From Loripinus fragilis (Eukaryota; Mollusca; Bivalvia; Lucinida; Lucinidae): a stretch of 64,000 nucleotides of DNA. The translations under genes were made by a program, and so were the position numbers. The notes under the pieces were generated by a model. The model was not told the origin of the DNA and ran no database searches. It saw nothing but the letters and a program-made list of their open reading frames with translations. Each line of letters begins with the position of its first letter. The first letter of the stretch is position 1. This document shows positions 24,301 through 31,217 of this stretch, piece by piece. The stretch spans positions 72,346,260-72,410,259 of the forward strand of contig OZ026525.1 of the NCBI GenBank assembly GCA_964019695.1, read 5' to 3'.

Positions 24301-24618
24301 AAGTTCCTGTTGATGACATCAATTTTTGTGACAGCCTAGAATGGGTATATGTAAAGTACAAAAGCCATGCATCATCAGCACATGAATATTTTGGCACTTT
24401 TTAGAAAGCTACACTTGTTTTCACCTTTTTCTCAGTTTCTGTTTCCACAATTCGTTGGAACAGCAAACATCTCTCCATTTTCTACAAACAAGGGCAAGCC
24501 TTGCGAGATCATCATGACTTAGCGTGTCGCTTAAAAGTATAATTTCTATTATTTCATTTGGTAAGAGTAGCAGAGACGAGACTTCATTCTCTTGCTTCTC
24601 TTTACATAAAGTCGCCAT
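294..24618 (-). CDS. FBXO21: FBXO21 (F-box only protein 21), spliced gene, 3' end off the window
   Basis: FBXO21 is a substrate-recognition subunit of an SCF (SKP1-CUL1-F-box) ubiquitin ligase. Seen: nine minus-strand exons (24425-24618, 21057-21169, 19891-20029, 17943-18067, 15602-15760, 14573-14709, 12389-12522, 7088-7229, 6288-6467) with GT/AG borders whose phases join into 441 codons without a stop. Order matches the vertebrate protein: F-box (about residues 15-60), a linker with conserved GFSD and YYAEKVLRYL, then a SirB1/transglutaminase-like region with RRTGIPIS and EPVNFPSHFLLRW, then a helical repeat region. The human protein is about 628 residues and ends in a YccV-like (hemimethylated-DNA-binding type) domain, which is not found here and should lie left of position 1. 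Exon 10 (294-398) is tentative. The gene covers over 24 kb because its introns are full of repeats. Confidence 0.93.
600..1430. repeat. Cluster of TAATGGCCATTA palindromes, with a tandem duplication
   Basis: The perfect 12-base palindrome TAATGGCCATTA occurs five times and variants (AATGGTCATTA, CATGGCCATTA, AATGGACCATTA) many more. A longer block is present twice in direct order: the stretch around 765-870 (TGGCCATTA, then GCAAATTCATGGGCATTAAA) returns at about 1100-1210. It lies in the last visible FBXO21 intron. Confidence 0.8.
1437..2935. repeat. 28-bp minisatellite, block 1 (about 50 units)
   Basis: Two forms of a 28-base unit are mixed. Form A starts ACCATAGACCACTTATAAA and ends CCCTCTTTA; form B has ACCATTTAACACTTATAAA in the same place. 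Units are highly similar over about 1.5 kb, with more variants towards the right edge. Confidence 0.95.
2938..4292. mobile_element. Segment of about 1.35 kb that interrupts the minisatellite
   Basis: Array units stop at 2937 and resume at about 4293. The ends show weak inverted similarity (ATAATTCCGAC at left, GCCGGAATATTC at right). Inside are hairpin-like pieces around 3178-3250, 3390-3560 and 3760-3850 of the CAAACAGTTTGGAT type. No coding region seen. A transposon insertion is inferred. Confidence 0.45.
4293..4872. repeat. 28-bp minisatellite, block 2 (about 20 units)
   Basis: Same unit forms as block 1, with more sequence variation. Related but decayed units (TATAACACTTATAAAACC types) can be followed at about 6028-6190. 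Confidence 0.9.
4900..5310. mobile_element. Foldback element with TTGATAC arms
   Basis: GTATCAACCC at about 4938-4947 pairs with GGGTTGATAC at about 4969-4978, and the flanking CACGGCTTTTTGGTTATCACCC pairs imperfectly with GGGTGAAAACC. A CACATATTC/GAATATGTG pair at about 5018 and 5280 suggests a longer element. No ORF. Confidence 0.55.
5944..6029. repeat. Near-perfect palindrome of about 86 bases
   Basis: Arms centred on TGATCA at about 5990: TTGACTATTGAGGCATTGG is followed by its complement CCAATGCCTCAATAGTCAA, and the AT-rich outer parts also pair. No loop. Confidence 0.85.
6028..6190. repeat. Decayed minisatellite-like stretch
   Basis: Irregular units with TATAACACTTATAAAACC and CTTTAACCC phrases, related to the 28-bp array further left. 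Confidence 0.5.
6288..6467 (-). CDS. FBXO21: FBXO21 exon 9
   Basis: 180 bases, 60 codons, phase 0 at both ends. Reads VFERMARNLVAIGRQQGRMG, then LLCLRNALELFLIICPND and LLQVRVNLHLNINLPD. Matches human VLQRMVGNLLSLGKREG and DLYLAMYPDQVQLLLLQARLYFHLGI in order. Donor GAT/GTAAGT. Confidence 0.92.
7088..7229 (-). CDS. FBXO21: FBXO21 exon 8
   Basis: 142 bases. Reads GSPEQLYTYIDVFNDGKFLA, then YEELSRELNIPDDIIHLDSI and QVNKPAQ. Matches human YIYIDAFGKGKQLTVKEC. Acceptor GCTTTCAG, donor CTCAG/GTAGGA. A hairpin element starts about 15 bases upstream of the acceptor. Confidence 0.9.
7245..7452. mobile_element. MITE-like hairpin element, ATTGCAGAATGCTCC family
   Basis: Core hairpin TGCAGAATGCTCC / GGAGCATTCTGCA. 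Flanks begin near CAGTAAAACCTGTGTAAAA and end ACACAGGTTTTACTGTA, which are terminal inverted repeats. Other copies: 17090-17296, 31020-31212, 36470-36620 and a partial one at 27425-27525. Confidence 0.85.
7659..8100. repeat. Tandem repeat, about 129-bp unit, three copies
   Basis: Units share GATATGCAACATGACTACTT, GACCTTTTGACCCCA and GGGTCGAGGGTGTGTCTGTG. The period is divisible by three, so a long minus-strand reading frame with a 43-residue repeat stays open, but nothing else supports coding. A short direct repeat of CCCCTTAGGTGGGGTCAAAG follows at 8279-8335. Confidence 0.8.
8803..10195. mobile_element. DNA element of about 1.4 kb with terminal inverted repeats
   Basis: Left end: ACACTATGTCCCCGGCGGCC then ACAGCAGTCA. 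Right end: TGACTGCCGTTGCTGCCGGG then AACATAGTGT, an imperfect complement over about 45 bases. The interior is GC-richer than its surroundings and full of CGTAGCAGAAC, AACGTAACA and ACAGACCTTAAC phrases. No transposase frame is seen, so it is non-autonomous. Confidence 0.7.
10573..10758. mobile_element. GCGGATCCA-ended foldback element with poly-C tract
   Basis: Starts GGGCGGATCCACAGAGGGGG and ends near TTTTCTGGATCTGC, imperfect inverted ends. A poly-C run (about 10711-10735) lies inside and a poly-G run lies at 10372-10394. Related ends at 40895, 41180, 43345, 43625, 56317, 56580, 59430, 59585 and 63740. Confidence 0.65.
12389..12522 (-). CDS. FBXO21: FBXO21 exon 7: SirB1/transglutaminase-like core
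   Basis: 134 bases. Reads VLLRRTGIPISLAVIYSAVA, then RRLGVICEPVNFPSHFLLRW. This is the best conserved block of the family, nearly identical in vertebrates. Acceptor TTTTTCAG, donor CCTAT/GTAAGT. Confidence 0.95.
12600..12810. mobile_element. MITE-like hairpin element, AATGGAGCATTTGCTC family
   Basis: AATATTATGGAAAATGGAGC pairs with its complement ending GCTTCATTTTCCATAATATT around a short loop; ends read CTCCATGATAACGCCTTTG and AAAATAGCCTATGGAGTAAA. Other copies at 14340-14555 and 60115-60345. Confidence 0.8.
13208..13302. repeat. Hairpin, GCAAACAGAGCAGACC type
   Basis: GCAAACAGAGCAGACCCAGA with CAGGCAG pairs with CTGCCTGATCTTGGTCTGCT and CAGTTTGC around a loop of about 15 bases. Confidence 0.75.
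13490..13640. mobile_element. MITE-like hairpin element, CAAAAGAACCGTCTC family
   Basis: Core CTCAAAAGAACCGTCTC, short loop, then GAGACGGTTCTTTTG. Full elements of about 170 bases run from TAGATAAACAAAAATTTT to TTACGCACTCTTATCTAG. Copies or parts also at 15780-15960, 16085-16255, 16375-16532, 16660-16825, 19720-19860, 20880-21020, 29370-29500, 33730-33900, 59945-60090 and 63140-63330. Confidence 0.85.
14155..14330. mobile_element. MITE-like hairpin element, TTTGCAAACAGTTTGGATCC family
   Basis: A diverged copy: TCTTTGCAAAC, CAGGCCTGATCTGGATCC and TGTTTGACACTC with the family's tail (GGTATTCCTAAA, then CAGCAGACAACAAAAATGCATG). Better copies at 20612-20770, 27222-27410 and 47940-48165. Confidence 0.65.
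14340..14555. mobile_element. MITE-like hairpin element, AATGGAGCATTTGCTC family
   Basis: Second copy; core ATTACGGAAAATGGAGCATT pairs with AATGCTCCATTTTCCATAAT. It ends about 20 bases from the exon 6 donor of FBXO21. Confidence 0.8.
14573..14709 (-). CDS. FBXO21: FBXO21 exon 6
   Basis: 137 bases. Reads EVQENLWSCDRCQAVLEALN, then SVLYVKHKFHGNKADYYN and QGNSFIDK. It matches human LDAMNYVLYDQLKFKGNRMDYY, the start of the SirB1/transglutaminase-like region. Acceptor TTTTCAG, donor ACAAG/GTAAGG. Confidence 0.92.
15602..15760 (-). CDS. FBXO21: FBXO21 exon 5 (complete copy)
   Basis: 159 bases. Reads GAVMIAQWCQPTENIVENEI, then YDRLDALAEDVKASLAERHP and LHPLVLITEIVNQ. Human counterpart: GAVYIDQYCNPLSDIS and onward to RHPSL. 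This is the only copy of five that reaches a donor (CAAG/GTAGAG), so it is taken as the functional one. The sequence just upstream of its acceptor, including the likely branch-point region, comes from the end of a hairpin element. Confidence 0.9.
15780..15960. mobile_element. CAAAAGAACCGTCTC hairpin element next to FBXO21 exon 5
   Basis: Complete copy: GGTGCTCAAAAGAACCGTCT, loop of about 4 bases, then the full complement. One end lies about 20 bases from the exon 5 acceptor; the other fuses to the first truncated exon copy at CTAG. Confidence 0.85.
15961..16064 (-). pseudogene. Truncated extra copy 1 of FBXO21 exon 5
   Basis: Repeats the first two thirds of exon 5 (GAVMIAQWCQPTENIVENEI to about KASL) behind an intact AATATAG acceptor. 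At the CTAG near the codons for SL the exon sequence stops and a hairpin element starts, so the RHPLHPLVLITEIVNQ part and the donor are missing. Readthrough meets a stop after a few codons. Confidence 0.85.
16254..16356 (-). pseudogene. Truncated extra copy 2 of FBXO21 exon 5
   Basis: Same structure as the neighbouring copy, with acceptor kept and the same 3' break at TCTAG. Its acceptor is 292 bases from that of the previous copy. Confidence 0.85.
16534..16635 (-). pseudogene. Truncated extra copy 3 of FBXO21 exon 5
   Basis: Same structure; the frame stays open from the acceptor into the flanking element (KASLDMISAYLKMNF). Acceptor spacing to the previous copy is 279 bases. Confidence 0.85.
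16824..16912 (-). pseudogene. Truncated extra copy 4 of FBXO21 exon 5, with internal deletion
   Basis: The most degraded copy: about 16 bases that encode part of PTENIV are missing, shifting the frame. Acceptor spacing to the previous copy is 277 bases. Confidence 0.8.
17090..17296. mobile_element. MITE-like hairpin element, ATTGCAGAATGCTCC family
   Basis: Core TATTGCAGAATGCTCC / GGAGCATTCTGCAATA; ends ACAGTAAAACCAGTG and AAGTTTTACTGTACA. Confidence 0.85.
17470..17642 (-). mobile_element. tRNA-derived SINE, GTTTAACGTCCCGCC type
   Basis: Read on the minus strand it begins GGAGCTGCAGTGGTGTAGTG (A box-like), then GCAAGTTCGATCCTC (B box-like), and ends with the complement of GTTTAACGTCCCGCC. 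This arrangement is typical of mollusc SINEs. The head is not a functional tRNA. Confidence 0.7.
17943..18067 (-). CDS. FBXO21: FBXO21 exon 4
   Basis: 125 bases. Reads RHSDLTTRYYAEKVLRYLQQ and continues to LPTEKQKLETG. It corresponds to the human WKYYAKKILYYLRQQ segment. Acceptor TATTTTAG, donor ACAG/GTACTT. Its last base joins with GA of exon 5 to give the G of GAVMIAQWC. Confidence 0.9.
18102..18182. mobile_element. GAGCCGCGACATGTGAT foldback element, left part (interrupted)
   Basis: Starts GAGCCGCGACATGTGATTTC and runs to CAGCCTCCTTTTCA, where the inserted non-LTR fragment begins. The right part resumes at about 19122. Intact relatives at 36657-36900, 37733-37972 and 62630-62865 show the uninterrupted form (CTCCTTTTAAGCTTAGAAA). 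Confidence 0.8.
18183..19121 (-). pseudogene. Non-LTR retrotransposon fragment (RTE-like C-terminal half), nested in a foldback element
   Basis: A long frame (19114 to about 18470) includes MRVNAGKTKVMICG, a PHD-type zinc finger (CAVCCTGVGNNSIYCNGCKL, then WVHKKCSG and YRCARC), FCYLGDMLSAGGG and RVKTAWKKFRELLPVLTSR. After a frameshift near 18470 the sequence continues WYGHVERSSG, GRRGAGRPKLTWKKLTERDC and REWKL, ending APAPAR. These are hallmarks of endonuclease/reverse-transcriptase elements. The endonuclease and most of the RT are missing, so it is 5'-truncated and dead. A short TCCTTTT repeat at both sides fits a target duplication. Confidence 0.85.
19122..19292. mobile_element. GAGCCGCGACATGTGAT foldback element, right part
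   Basis: Resumes with CTTTTAAGCTTAAAAACTCC, continues through CTAGCAAAGGCTCTGATCAG and the complementary CTGATCTGAGGCTTTGCTGG, and ends CTCATGTCACAGCTC. Confidence 0.8.
19300..19410. repeat. AGCATTTTATCTCTT / TTTAATAAATTCAATAA repeat
   Basis: Shares GCATTTTATCTCTT and GAGTTTAATAAATTCAATAA with a larger foldback at 44560-44690 and a copy at 46340-46440. Confidence 0.6.
19891..20029 (-). CDS. FBXO21: FBXO21 exon 3
   Basis: 139 bases. Reads LSPLYYDCEEISKEGFSDFG, then a stretch to DFLVDELMEIVHEGN. It matches the human segment with NGFSDIENL and FEDELVCILNMEGR. Acceptor CATCAACAG, donor AACAG/GTAACA. Phases fit exons 2 and 4. Confidence 0.9.
20060..20480. mobile_element. SINE-like repeat inserted in a hairpin element
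   Basis: GAGGTTATAAAACTTTTCTC and the matching GTTTTATAATCAAAGG near 20490 frame the region; TGTTAAAATGCCAACAATTG folds back on itself. Between about 20255 and 20460 is a block (CTTTACGTCCCATCAACAAT, CTTCCTGGGTTGAA, TCTTGCTCAAGGACACAA) also seen at 35975-36180 and inverted near 46140-46230, ending in a tRNA-like box (complement of TAGAGTGCTTGACTCGAG). No gene. Confidence 0.6.
20612..20770. mobile_element. MITE-like hairpin, TTTGCAAACAGTTTGGATCC family
   Basis: CAAACAGTTTGGATCCAAAT with CAAGCCCGAC pairs with GTCGGGCCTGATCTGAATCC and AAACTGTTTG. Confidence 0.85.
21057..21169 (-). CDS. FBXO21: FBXO21 exon 2
   Basis: 113 bases. The split AG/A codon gives R, then WCHMLDRYDRQRIHSYHWYT and onward to VRKMVDG; this aligns with the human WPSLMKHYSPTDYVNWLEEY region. 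Acceptor CTTGCAG, donor GATG/GTATGT. A hairpin element of the CAAAAGAACCGTCTC family lies about 90 bases past the donor. Confidence 0.9.
21310..21361. repeat. Hairpin GAGTCTCCCTAAAAAA / TTTTTTAGGGAGACTC
   Basis: Two perfect arms of about 16 bases around an A-rich loop, within a repeat starting near 21225 (ATCAAGCTAGGGGGCAACTA). Confidence 0.7.
21918..22187 (-). mobile_element. tRNA-derived SINE with (TTTATC)n tail
   Basis: Read on the minus strand: ATAGCTCAGTTGGTAGAGCG (A box), CGCTTTCGGAGCGGGAGG (anticodon arm, loop with TCG), GTCGTGGGTCAGAATCCC (B box), a tRNA-unrelated body, and a tail of TTTATC units. The layout head-body-tail is complete, and the A box is well kept. The body hairpin includes AATAGCTCATGAGCTA. 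Confidence 0.85.
22190..23270. other. Intron 1 of FBXO21, no feature
   Basis: AT-rich sequence. Phrases such as AGTTATGGCCCTTGTGCATG and GATGAAAGTTTCATC-like motifs suggest an old dispersed repeat, but I see no coding or structured unit. Confidence 0.4.
23275..23385. repeat. Imperfect palindrome TAACATCTGC...GCAGATGTTA
   Basis: CATTAACATCTGCCGGACCC at left, GGGTCTAGCAGATGTTAGTG at right. A similar end (ACACTAACATCTGCTAGACC) occurs at 59333, beside the second copy of the neighbouring host repeat. Confidence 0.65.
23505..24254. mobile_element. 750-bp foldback element with 350-bp arms and 9-bp target duplication
   Basis: Arms 23505-23855 and 23905-24254 are near-perfect complements over about 350 bases; the loop is about 49 bases. 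Termini TAGGTCTAAGATTAGGCCTA. Flanked by AGACTTACG at 23496-23504 and 24255-24263. The uninterrupted site is readable, inverted, at 59150-59190 (one AGACTTACG). Long arms plus a 9-bp duplication fit Mutator-like (MULE) non-autonomous elements. No ORF. Near-identity of the arms suggests a young insertion. Confidence 0.85.
24264..24400. repeat. Older host repeat around the foldback element (right part)
   Basis: With 23386-23495 it forms a repeat that matches 59040-59310 in inverse orientation: GATGACATCAATTTTTGTGA, TATATGTAAAGTACAAAAGC and TTTGTTCCAGAGC are shared. Confidence 0.75.
24425..24618 (-). CDS. FBXO21: FBXO21 exon 1: start codon and F-box
   Basis: Encodes residues 1-64 plus two bases. 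The ATG sits in CAAGATGGCG, a good Kozak context. The F-box core reads LLLPNEIIEIILL and then LARLALVCRKWRDVC, with the usual LP near its start and the W of the CRKW segment. The F-box binds SKP1. The donor is AAAAAG/GTGAAA. The start is not far upstream because the reading frame is not supported beyond it. Confidence 0.93.
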
Positions 24619-24884
24619 CTTGTTTCCTTTGGAACACTGGGCGTAGACGTCTATATTTTACACTAAAGTTCTTAACTGGACCGTAAGATGCCCCCCCCCC
24701 CCCCACGAGCTAGGACCCAGTATAGGGTCCGATCCCAGAGGGAATTTTGTACACTGTGGAATTATAAAACTACACTATAGATATAACACACAAAGTAACA
24801 TATATTAGCCCTCTGTCAGTTTGGGTGTTACCTTATCCTATAACAGCTTCAAACCCTAATGTGCAAATGCATGTTTAAGATATA

Positions 24885-25835
24885 CCTATCTATCTATCTT
24901 CCAATACGTCTTAACCCCTGAGGGGGACGTCAGACATGTATTCCGGAATACCAAGTGCTGAGGGGGTTAGTTGAAACAAAGTGATAGAAAAGGTGATGAG
25001 GTGAGTTTGTACAGTGCGAGAAGGAGTGTTAGTGTAGATAAAAGATAAAACAGAAGCTGGTATTTAGGGGGACACATGAATTACCCGGCAGACAGCACTG
25101 CTAAACTGTGCCAGGGTGGGAAGGGTCAGTATGTTGGCAGGGAGGGCGTTCCAGTGGATAATTGTTCTGGGGAAAAATGTTAACCTGTAATAGTCTTTGA
25201 GAGTCTGGATCTGTCTGTATGCTAAATGGTGTATGTGTCGTGATGCTCTGGTGTCTCGAACAAGGTAGTCTGATGCAGGGATAGCTACAAGGTCATATGT
25301 GACCTTATACATCATCACAAGTCGGCTATCAATGCGACGTTGGTCTAAGGGGCGCCAGTTTAGGTCCTTCAGCATAGCAGTGACACTAGAGGTGTATCTG
25401 TAATCTCTTGTAGCCCACCTTGCAGCCCTTCTTTGGACTGCTTCCACTTTATTTATATCTGTTGTGGTGTGGGGATACCATACTATTGAAGCATACTCCA
25501 ACTGAGGCCTTACAAAAGTTTTGTATGCTACTGATTTAAGGTCCTTATTATAGACCCGGATATTTCTTTTAAGGAAACCAAGAGTTTGGTTTGCCTTTTT
25601 TGTGGTAATGTCAATATGTTTGGACCATGAGAGGTTGTCCGCACTGGTGACCCCTAAGTATTTTGCTCCCGGGACACTTTCCAGCTCTACATTGTGTAGA
25701 ATGTACTTGGTGTTGAGGGGTTTTGCCTGTTTGTGATTTGAAGGACCTGACATTTAGAGGGGTTAAATTGCATATCCCACATCTTTTCCCATTGTTCGAG
25801 ACTTGTTAGGTCTGTTTGTAATTCTTATGAATTTA
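24885..25835 (-). pseudogene. 5'-truncated LINE (CR1/Jockey-type RT C-terminal part) with AGAT tail
   Basis: Frame 25064-25753 contains KYLGVTSADNLSWSKHID, KANQTLGFLKRNIRV, VRPQLEYASIVWYPHT, INKVEAVQRRAARW and a C-terminus with FFPRTIIHWNALPANI, diagnostic for the end of CR1/Jockey-like reverse transcriptases. Upstream, in another frame, DLTSLEQWEKMWDMQFNP and SKCQVLQITNRQ are found (25755-25830), so there is a one-base frameshift in the C-run near 25722. The 3' untranslated part ends in AGAT repeats at 24888-24901. The element is truncated at about 25835 and dead. Confidence 0.9.
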
Positions 25836-25839
25836 TCGA

Positions 25840-27220
25840 CATGCTGATTGCCTTAAAAGTGCTCAATCAAATGCAGCAAACAGACAGTATGCTGCTAAAA
25901 CAACATACGCCAATTATATTGCAGTTATATGCGTTACTGACTTTCAAGTATACAGTACAAAAAGCTTTCACCAGTACCTAGCAGCTAGTTGAAAGATGTA
26001 ACGCCTGCGAACACCCAAACCCAAATCAAGATATGCTACCTATGGCGTTATGCTTTGCACTTCAGCTATTATGCTATAACTAGAATATGGTTTATTAGAG
26101 GAACGTTTATGTGAAACCAAACATGCATCATATATTTCAATAATGTTTAAGTGTGACAAGGGCATTCTTCAATAATGACAGATAATTTCCACGCCAAATT
26201 TGCCTACAAAACAAGTCTCACTACGTTTTTTCAAAGAAAATCCTTTGAAAACTCTCATCTGTCGTCGACTACATCCGTTGAAGAAGTGATCTGTCGGCTG
26301 AGACATCCATTTTTCAGACACCTGGTCTCTTCACGGGCGTGTAGTTCGGCTATTAAGCGGAACTTTGTAGCCAAACTTTACATAAATGCTGGTGAATAAT
26401 TGTAGTTTTAGTGTGACCAAGTGATTATAATATATTTTGTTTCCTAGACATTCGGCTGGAGCAGAAAGCTGTTTTTATGCAATTTTCTTGAAACTGAGGT
26501 GTTGAAGAGCAGATAAAAGCTAATTTGTGCGTGAAATAGGCTCAGATTGCTGCTACAGTATCTCCAAACAGTTAGCATCTTCTCCATTACCCGCAGGGAC
26601 CCACAGATTCTTTTGTTGAATTCAGCAAACAAAAAATCTTCACTACCCTTTCCCTTCCTAATTTATCGGCATCTTTCGTCGGAACGGCAATCTGTCATCA
26701 AAACAGTCGTTTGTACGATGTGAATAATTCATGGTGATTTTCATCTGTTTTCCACATTGTTTTGGTGAGTGAGTGAATGCATTCAGTTGTAGTGTTCTGT
26801 AATTACTCACTGATATTTTGATAAAAAAAACAGCAAATCAATTTAACATCCATGCTAAATAACTTTATAATGCTGTAATATATTTTATCACAAATTATGC
26901 CTTTGCCTAATTAACTTGGTAAGATATTCCTATCATACTTGAAATGTGTTTTTGTTATGAAATTTCTATCAGTTCATTTCTCGTGAGTTTTGTGATGTTA
27001 TTGGCAGTTTTCAATTTTGGCGGTTTTCACCTTAACCACCAATAGTGCCAGAATAAAATTACGGCCAAATGTAAGTGTTTTACACTTTATAGACCTGGTT
27101 GCAATTAAGAAAAACCCAATTTTATTGCATATGAACAATAAAGTATCAGACCAACCTTTGTATCCACACAGTCTGACAAGAGCCTTTGTTAATTCCATCT
27201 CTCTGAAAACCACACATATT
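25840..27220. other. Upstream flank of FBXO21, no gene recognised
   Basis: Small open frames at 26175-26399 (+) and 26444-26632 (-) show no known motif. The block near 26690 (CTGTCATCAAAACAGTCGTT) resembles 35545-35575. The remainder is AT-rich. Confidence 0.35.
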
Positions 27221-27221
27221 T

Positions 27222-27410
27222 TAACTCTTCGTCTACTAATGTTATCTACTGATAACCTTTGCAAACAGTTTGGACCCAGATCAGGACCGACATTTTACAA
27301 AATGTCGGACCTGATCAGGATCCAAACTGTCTGACACTCTAATGGTATTCCTGAAAGATTTTTTTGAAAAAGCTGCTATTGAAAAAAAACAGCAGATGAC
27401 AAAACACATG
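27222..27410. mobile_element. MITE-like hairpin, TTTGCAAACAGTTTGGACCC family
   Basis: GCAAACAGTTTGGACCCAGA with CAGGACCGACATTTT pairs with AAAATGTCGGACCTGATCAG and GATCCAAACTGT. It is followed by a piece of the ATTCTGCAATACTTTTGACC element (27425-27525). Confidence 0.85.
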
Positions 27411-27779
27411 AAAAATTACCCAGTGGATTCTGCAAAACATTCGACCTTCATTAAGCTACCATTTGTCGTTAAAAACCTATGTTATGTCTATTTTTGAGTG
27501 GCCGCTTAAGACAGGTTTTTCTGTATATTATTTTTATTGTTGTATATAGATCCAGATTATACTATTTTTGTTGCTGTGTTTAGATTTAATTTGATATTTT
27601 GATAATATTAAATGTAAAATAAATAAAAAATGGCCTTAATGCTTTGTATACTGACGACTCCTAAATTAGTACTTCGTTGCTTATACCAAAATCTTGTGCA
27701 GCAACCCATTTAAATGTTTTGTCTAAATCTGAATTAAATATTTTGGTTATTTTGCATGCTTTATTGAATTCCGCTGATT

Positions 27780-28330
27780 TTAGCTCATCTGAGCCTGAGC
27801 TATTGCGATCATAGGATGTCTGTCGTCAGTCCACCTGTCCAACGTCTGAAATCAAATAAATTTCGACTGTAGTCGCGCGTTTGGCAGTGAACGGTAAGTT
27901 CGACTACAGTCGCGTTTGGCAACGAAAGTATTTTAATTAAACAACATCTCCTAAACCACTTGGTGGAATTCCACCTAACTTCAAAAGAATGATCCTTGGA
28001 TGGTTCCCTTTCAAAGTTGTTCAAAGCCTTCCATTCCATGCAGAATTCTGATTGCCATGGCAGCCAAAAGAAAAAAAAAATCTTTTCAAAAACTACTGGG
28101 TCGTTTTGAAAATATTTTGGCACAAATGGTAATTGGGTGACTGTTCAAATGATATGACCCGTTGAAAAACATGGCCACTAGTGGACGGGGTCAGATTTTC
28201 CTATGTAAATGTATACTTTGGGAAAACTTTAAAAAAATCTTCTTGTCAAAAACTGCTGCGCCGATTTGAGAATGTTTTGGCACAAATGGTCCTTGGTTGA
28301 CCCTCTACCAAGATTGCTCATATCATATTG
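27780..28330. repeat. Dispersed repeat starting TTTTAGCTCATCTGAGC
   Basis: Begins TTTTAGCTCATCTGAGCCTG and holds TCTGTCGTCAGTCCACCTGT, ACATCTCCTAAACCACTTGG and two TTTTGGCACAAATGGT phrases. A relative in the other direction is at about 45400-45590. Typical of a non-autonomous mollusc repeat; no intact coding. Confidence 0.6.
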
Positions 28331-28800
28331 CATGATTAGGAAACTTCATAAACAGAGCCGAGGCTCCGAAAAGGATATATTATGAGTGTCTTTCCGATTC
28401 TGTATATGGAAGCTGAAAAAATCGCCTAAAAAGGTAGGTTTTCCATTTGGTGCTTTTATGGTGTAAAATAGTTCAAAAAGAAGAATTTAATGCTCCGCTC
28501 TGATCTTTTAACTTCTTATCTAAGCTGACGCGAGCTGCAAATTGTGTACGGTTTTGTCAGAATCCTTTTTGTCGTGAGGTTAAGTCATGACAAAAATGAT
28601 TCAGTTAAAGCCGTACACAATTAGCAACGCGCATCAGCTTGGATTACAAGTTGGAAGACCAGAGTGGAGTGCTACTGTCTCCTTTTTTCCCGCAATATCA
28701 AACTACAAAAACAATATTTTTAGTTTTCATGCAATATTTCAGTCTCAATATACAGAGCTGGCGGCTCTGTTTATGAAGTTTCCTACCCGTGCATTGATCT
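28325..28800. mobile_element. Composite foldback element
   Basis: GGAAACTTCATAAACAGAGC at 28330 pairs with GCTCTGTTTATGAAGTTTCC at 28763. Inside, AAATTGTGTACGGTTT near 28537 pairs with AAGCCGTACACAATT near 28606, and GACGCGAGCTG is similarly repeated inverted. Confidence 0.75.
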
Positions 28801-28959
28801 ATTTTGAAAAAAAAAACATTGCCACCATGGAGTAGTCTGATCTAGATCTACACTGTTTGTCGAACAGGCTTCTAAAACATTTCAGCAGATGACAACAGCA
28901 GACAACTTAAGAGTTAAGAATCTGGCAAATGTAAGAAAAAAGACGTTTTGATTTATACA

Positions 28960-29312
28960 TGTAAACTTTTATTTTAAAAAGAAATGTTCACATATTTACA
29001 TGCAAGTAATACAGGCCTGTATAAACAACACATCATTTTTCAGCACATAACATTGTCAATTTAGGCTAGTAGGCAAATAATATACCAACAGATTCATAGT
29101 CCTAACACCTGACTTTGTCGCATGCAAACAACAAAGGCGCAGACCAGCGCCTTTGTTGTTCACTCTCTAGAAAGTTTTAAAGCTATACTTTCTACGTGGA
29201 AAACTTCAAGATTCTAGCTAGACTCTGTAGCTGAGTAGACTGATTTGAGACTTACTTGGTCTGAAACCATGAAGACAGGGTTTTCTCGCATCAAGATGAT
29301 AAGGTGAATAGC
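28960..29312 (-). CDS. Possible last exon of an unidentified minus-strand gene
   Basis: After acceptor CTAATTGTAG the frame reads AIHLIILMRENPVFMVSDQ, then VSLKSVYSATESS and a TAG at about 29217. A minus-strand AATAAA lies near 28970, which would end a 3' UTR of about 250 bases. Alternatively the exon ends at 29256, where CCAA/GTAAGT is a strong donor. I do not recognise the protein. It might belong with the signal-peptide exon at 39358-39420. Short open stretches like this also arise by chance. Confidence 0.3.
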
Positions 29313-29369
29313 CTACAATTAGAAAAGAACAGCCCTTTTAAAGCTTTCTACATAGGTTAAGATTAACAA

Positions 29370-29500
29370 AATCTTTAAGTATTTACTTACCCATGAGTTT
29401 TAACATATGTTTTGGGTACTCAAAAAAACCCGTCTCATTGAGACGGTTATTTTGAGTACCCACAACATATGTTTTGGTTGATAATAAGTTTTTGTTACAC
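29370..29500. mobile_element. CAAAAGAACCGTCTC hairpin element
   Basis: GGTACTCAAAAAAACCCGTC with a short loop, then GACGGTTATTTTGAGTACC, a slightly decayed copy. Confidence 0.8.
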
Positions 29501-29532
29501 ACTCTTTTAAAACTAAAGGCCTATCTATCTGT

Positions 29533-31015
<1,483 letters not shown>

Positions 31016-31019
31016 TTTA

Positions 31020-31212
31020 CGGTAAAACCACTCTAAAAGACCAACATTTGGTTTTTAAGACTTATTATTGCTTAATGTAGGTCAAAAGTATTGCAGAATG
31101 CTCAAAGGGGAGCATTCTGCAATACTTTTGACCTTCATTAATCTACCATTTGTCATAAAGATCTTTGTTTTGTCTATTTTAGTGGCCCGTTTTACACAGG
31201 TTTTACTGTATT
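31020..31212. mobile_element. MITE-like hairpin element, ATTGCAGAATGCTCC family
   Basis: TATTGCAGAATGCTCAAAGG pairs with GGAGCATTCTGCAATA; ends GTAAAACCACTCT and CACAGGTTTTACTGTA. It abuts the tektin pseudogene. Confidence 0.85.
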
Positions 31213-31217
31213 ATTTT

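Noticed and set aside
26175..26632. Opposing small frames as a gene pair upstream of FBXO21
   Set aside because: No domain, no splice sites that extend them, and base composition like the flanks.
27809..28123. 104-codon minus frame starting MPKYFQNDPVV
   Set aside because: It lies fully within a dispersed repeat that also occurs near 45.5 kb.
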